Shown here one piece after another: positions 63,927-64,000 of a DNA stretch of 64,000 bases. The stretch is from Nonlabens antarcticus. GTDB taxonomy: Bacteria > Bacteroidota > Bacteroidia > Flavobacteriales > Flavobacteriaceae. The translations under genes were made by a program, and so were the position numbers. The notes beneath the pieces are model-generated. The model did no database searches. It saw only the letters and a program-made list of their open reading frames with translations, and was not told the DNA's origin. The stretch lies in the NCBI RefSeq assembly GCF_015356755.1, contig NZ_JADFCO010000066.1:186001-250000 (forward strand), given 5' to 3'. Position 1 is the stretch's first letter; each line of letters starts with the position of its first letter.

Positions 63927-64000
63927 AGGAGACAATAAATCTCGCAAGGTGCTGGTGGAAAAAAATGTGAGCCAGCATCGCGTTCTTATTCCCGTTTACA
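63919..64000 (+). CDS. Partial gene, possibly a glycosyltransferase
   Basis: The frame begins at an ATG that overlaps the epimerase stop by eight bases and runs off the right edge after 27 codons. The visible end, HRVLIPVY, after a basic leader is reminiscent of the N-terminus of some family 2 glycosyltransferases in this phylum, but 27 residues are too few to be sure. Confidence 0.5.
   Translation, partial: MRKGDNKSRKVLVEKNVSQHRVLIPVY

Noticed and set aside
1-64000. tRNA, rRNA or tmRNA genes and insertion sequences
   Set aside because: No T-loop motif in a tRNA-sized context, no ribosomal signature and no transposase was found by eye; a computed search could still find a diverged one.

Overview
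The window reads as chromosomal DNA of a member of the Bacteroidetes, most likely a marine Flavobacteriaceae. The evidence is its moderately low GC, the TAnnTTTG type -7 promoter boxes in front of many genes, the absence of clear Shine-Dalgarno sites, and flavobacterial families such as TamB next to TsaD, a Pmp3 miniprotein, a PG_1098-like methyltransferase and DUF4159. I cannot fix the genus from sequence alone. No tRNA, rRNA, CRISPR array, transposase or prophage was seen.

Layout. 1-19.3 kb is a housekeeping block: an AAA ATPase cut by the left edge, a periplasmic thioredoxin, MazG, PurB, a five-gene minus-strand run (AI-2E-type permease, methyltransferase, sirtuin, helical protein), DUF4159 and DUF1223 proteins, RsmE/TsaD, the very large TamB, a recF-lipoprotein-DUF721 operon and a TPR-ribH pair. 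19.5-25.1 kb holds an accessory periplasmic cluster (Crp-like regulator, two HbpS/GlcG proteins, exported 5-hydroxyisourate hydrolase), a thioesterase and tandem small membrane proteins. 25.2-46.6 kb returns to core genes: pheT, plsC-like, Nudix, cyclophilin, a KAS III-like enzyme, gcvP, an ECF sigma/anti-sigma pair, an M3 peptidase, purE, two msrB, ftsY, an amidase and rimO. 46.6-54.4 kb is repeat-rich with few genes: an orphan LolD-like ATPase, a methyltransferase, a GIY-YIG protein, an ABC-F protein and a HigB/HigA-type toxin-antitoxin pair. 54.4 kb to the right edge is a polysaccharide locus: Wza, Wzc, Wzm, a pyruvyltransferase-like enzyme, Wzt, acetyltransferase, methyltransferase, glycosyltransferase, epimerase and a partial further gene.

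The most unusual content is non-coding. (1) A perfect 14-bp palindrome, GCTTTCGCGAAAGC, occurs 14 times exactly and at least five more times with one or two changes, both between and inside genes; six genic copies are read as Ala-Phe-Ala-Lys-Ala. (2) A double-hairpin element recurs at 30.7, 31.0 and 53.0-53.9 kb; its two stems change sequence while keeping pairing, and in the last place it forms a tandem array with a period near 245 bp. (3) A 137-162 bp composite repeat with 12-bp terminal inverted repeats occurs five times between 47 and 50 kb. (4) Two genes, tamB and a family 2 glycosyltransferase, have no ATG, GTG or TTG that keeps their complete N-terminus and appear to start at ATT.

The right-hand locus is a capsule or exopolysaccharide export system that combines a Wza/Wzc pair with an ABC transporter (Wzm/Wzt). 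Its central part, from the C-terminal half of wzt to the glycosyltransferase, is visibly more AT-rich than its flanks and looks like a swapped specificity cassette.
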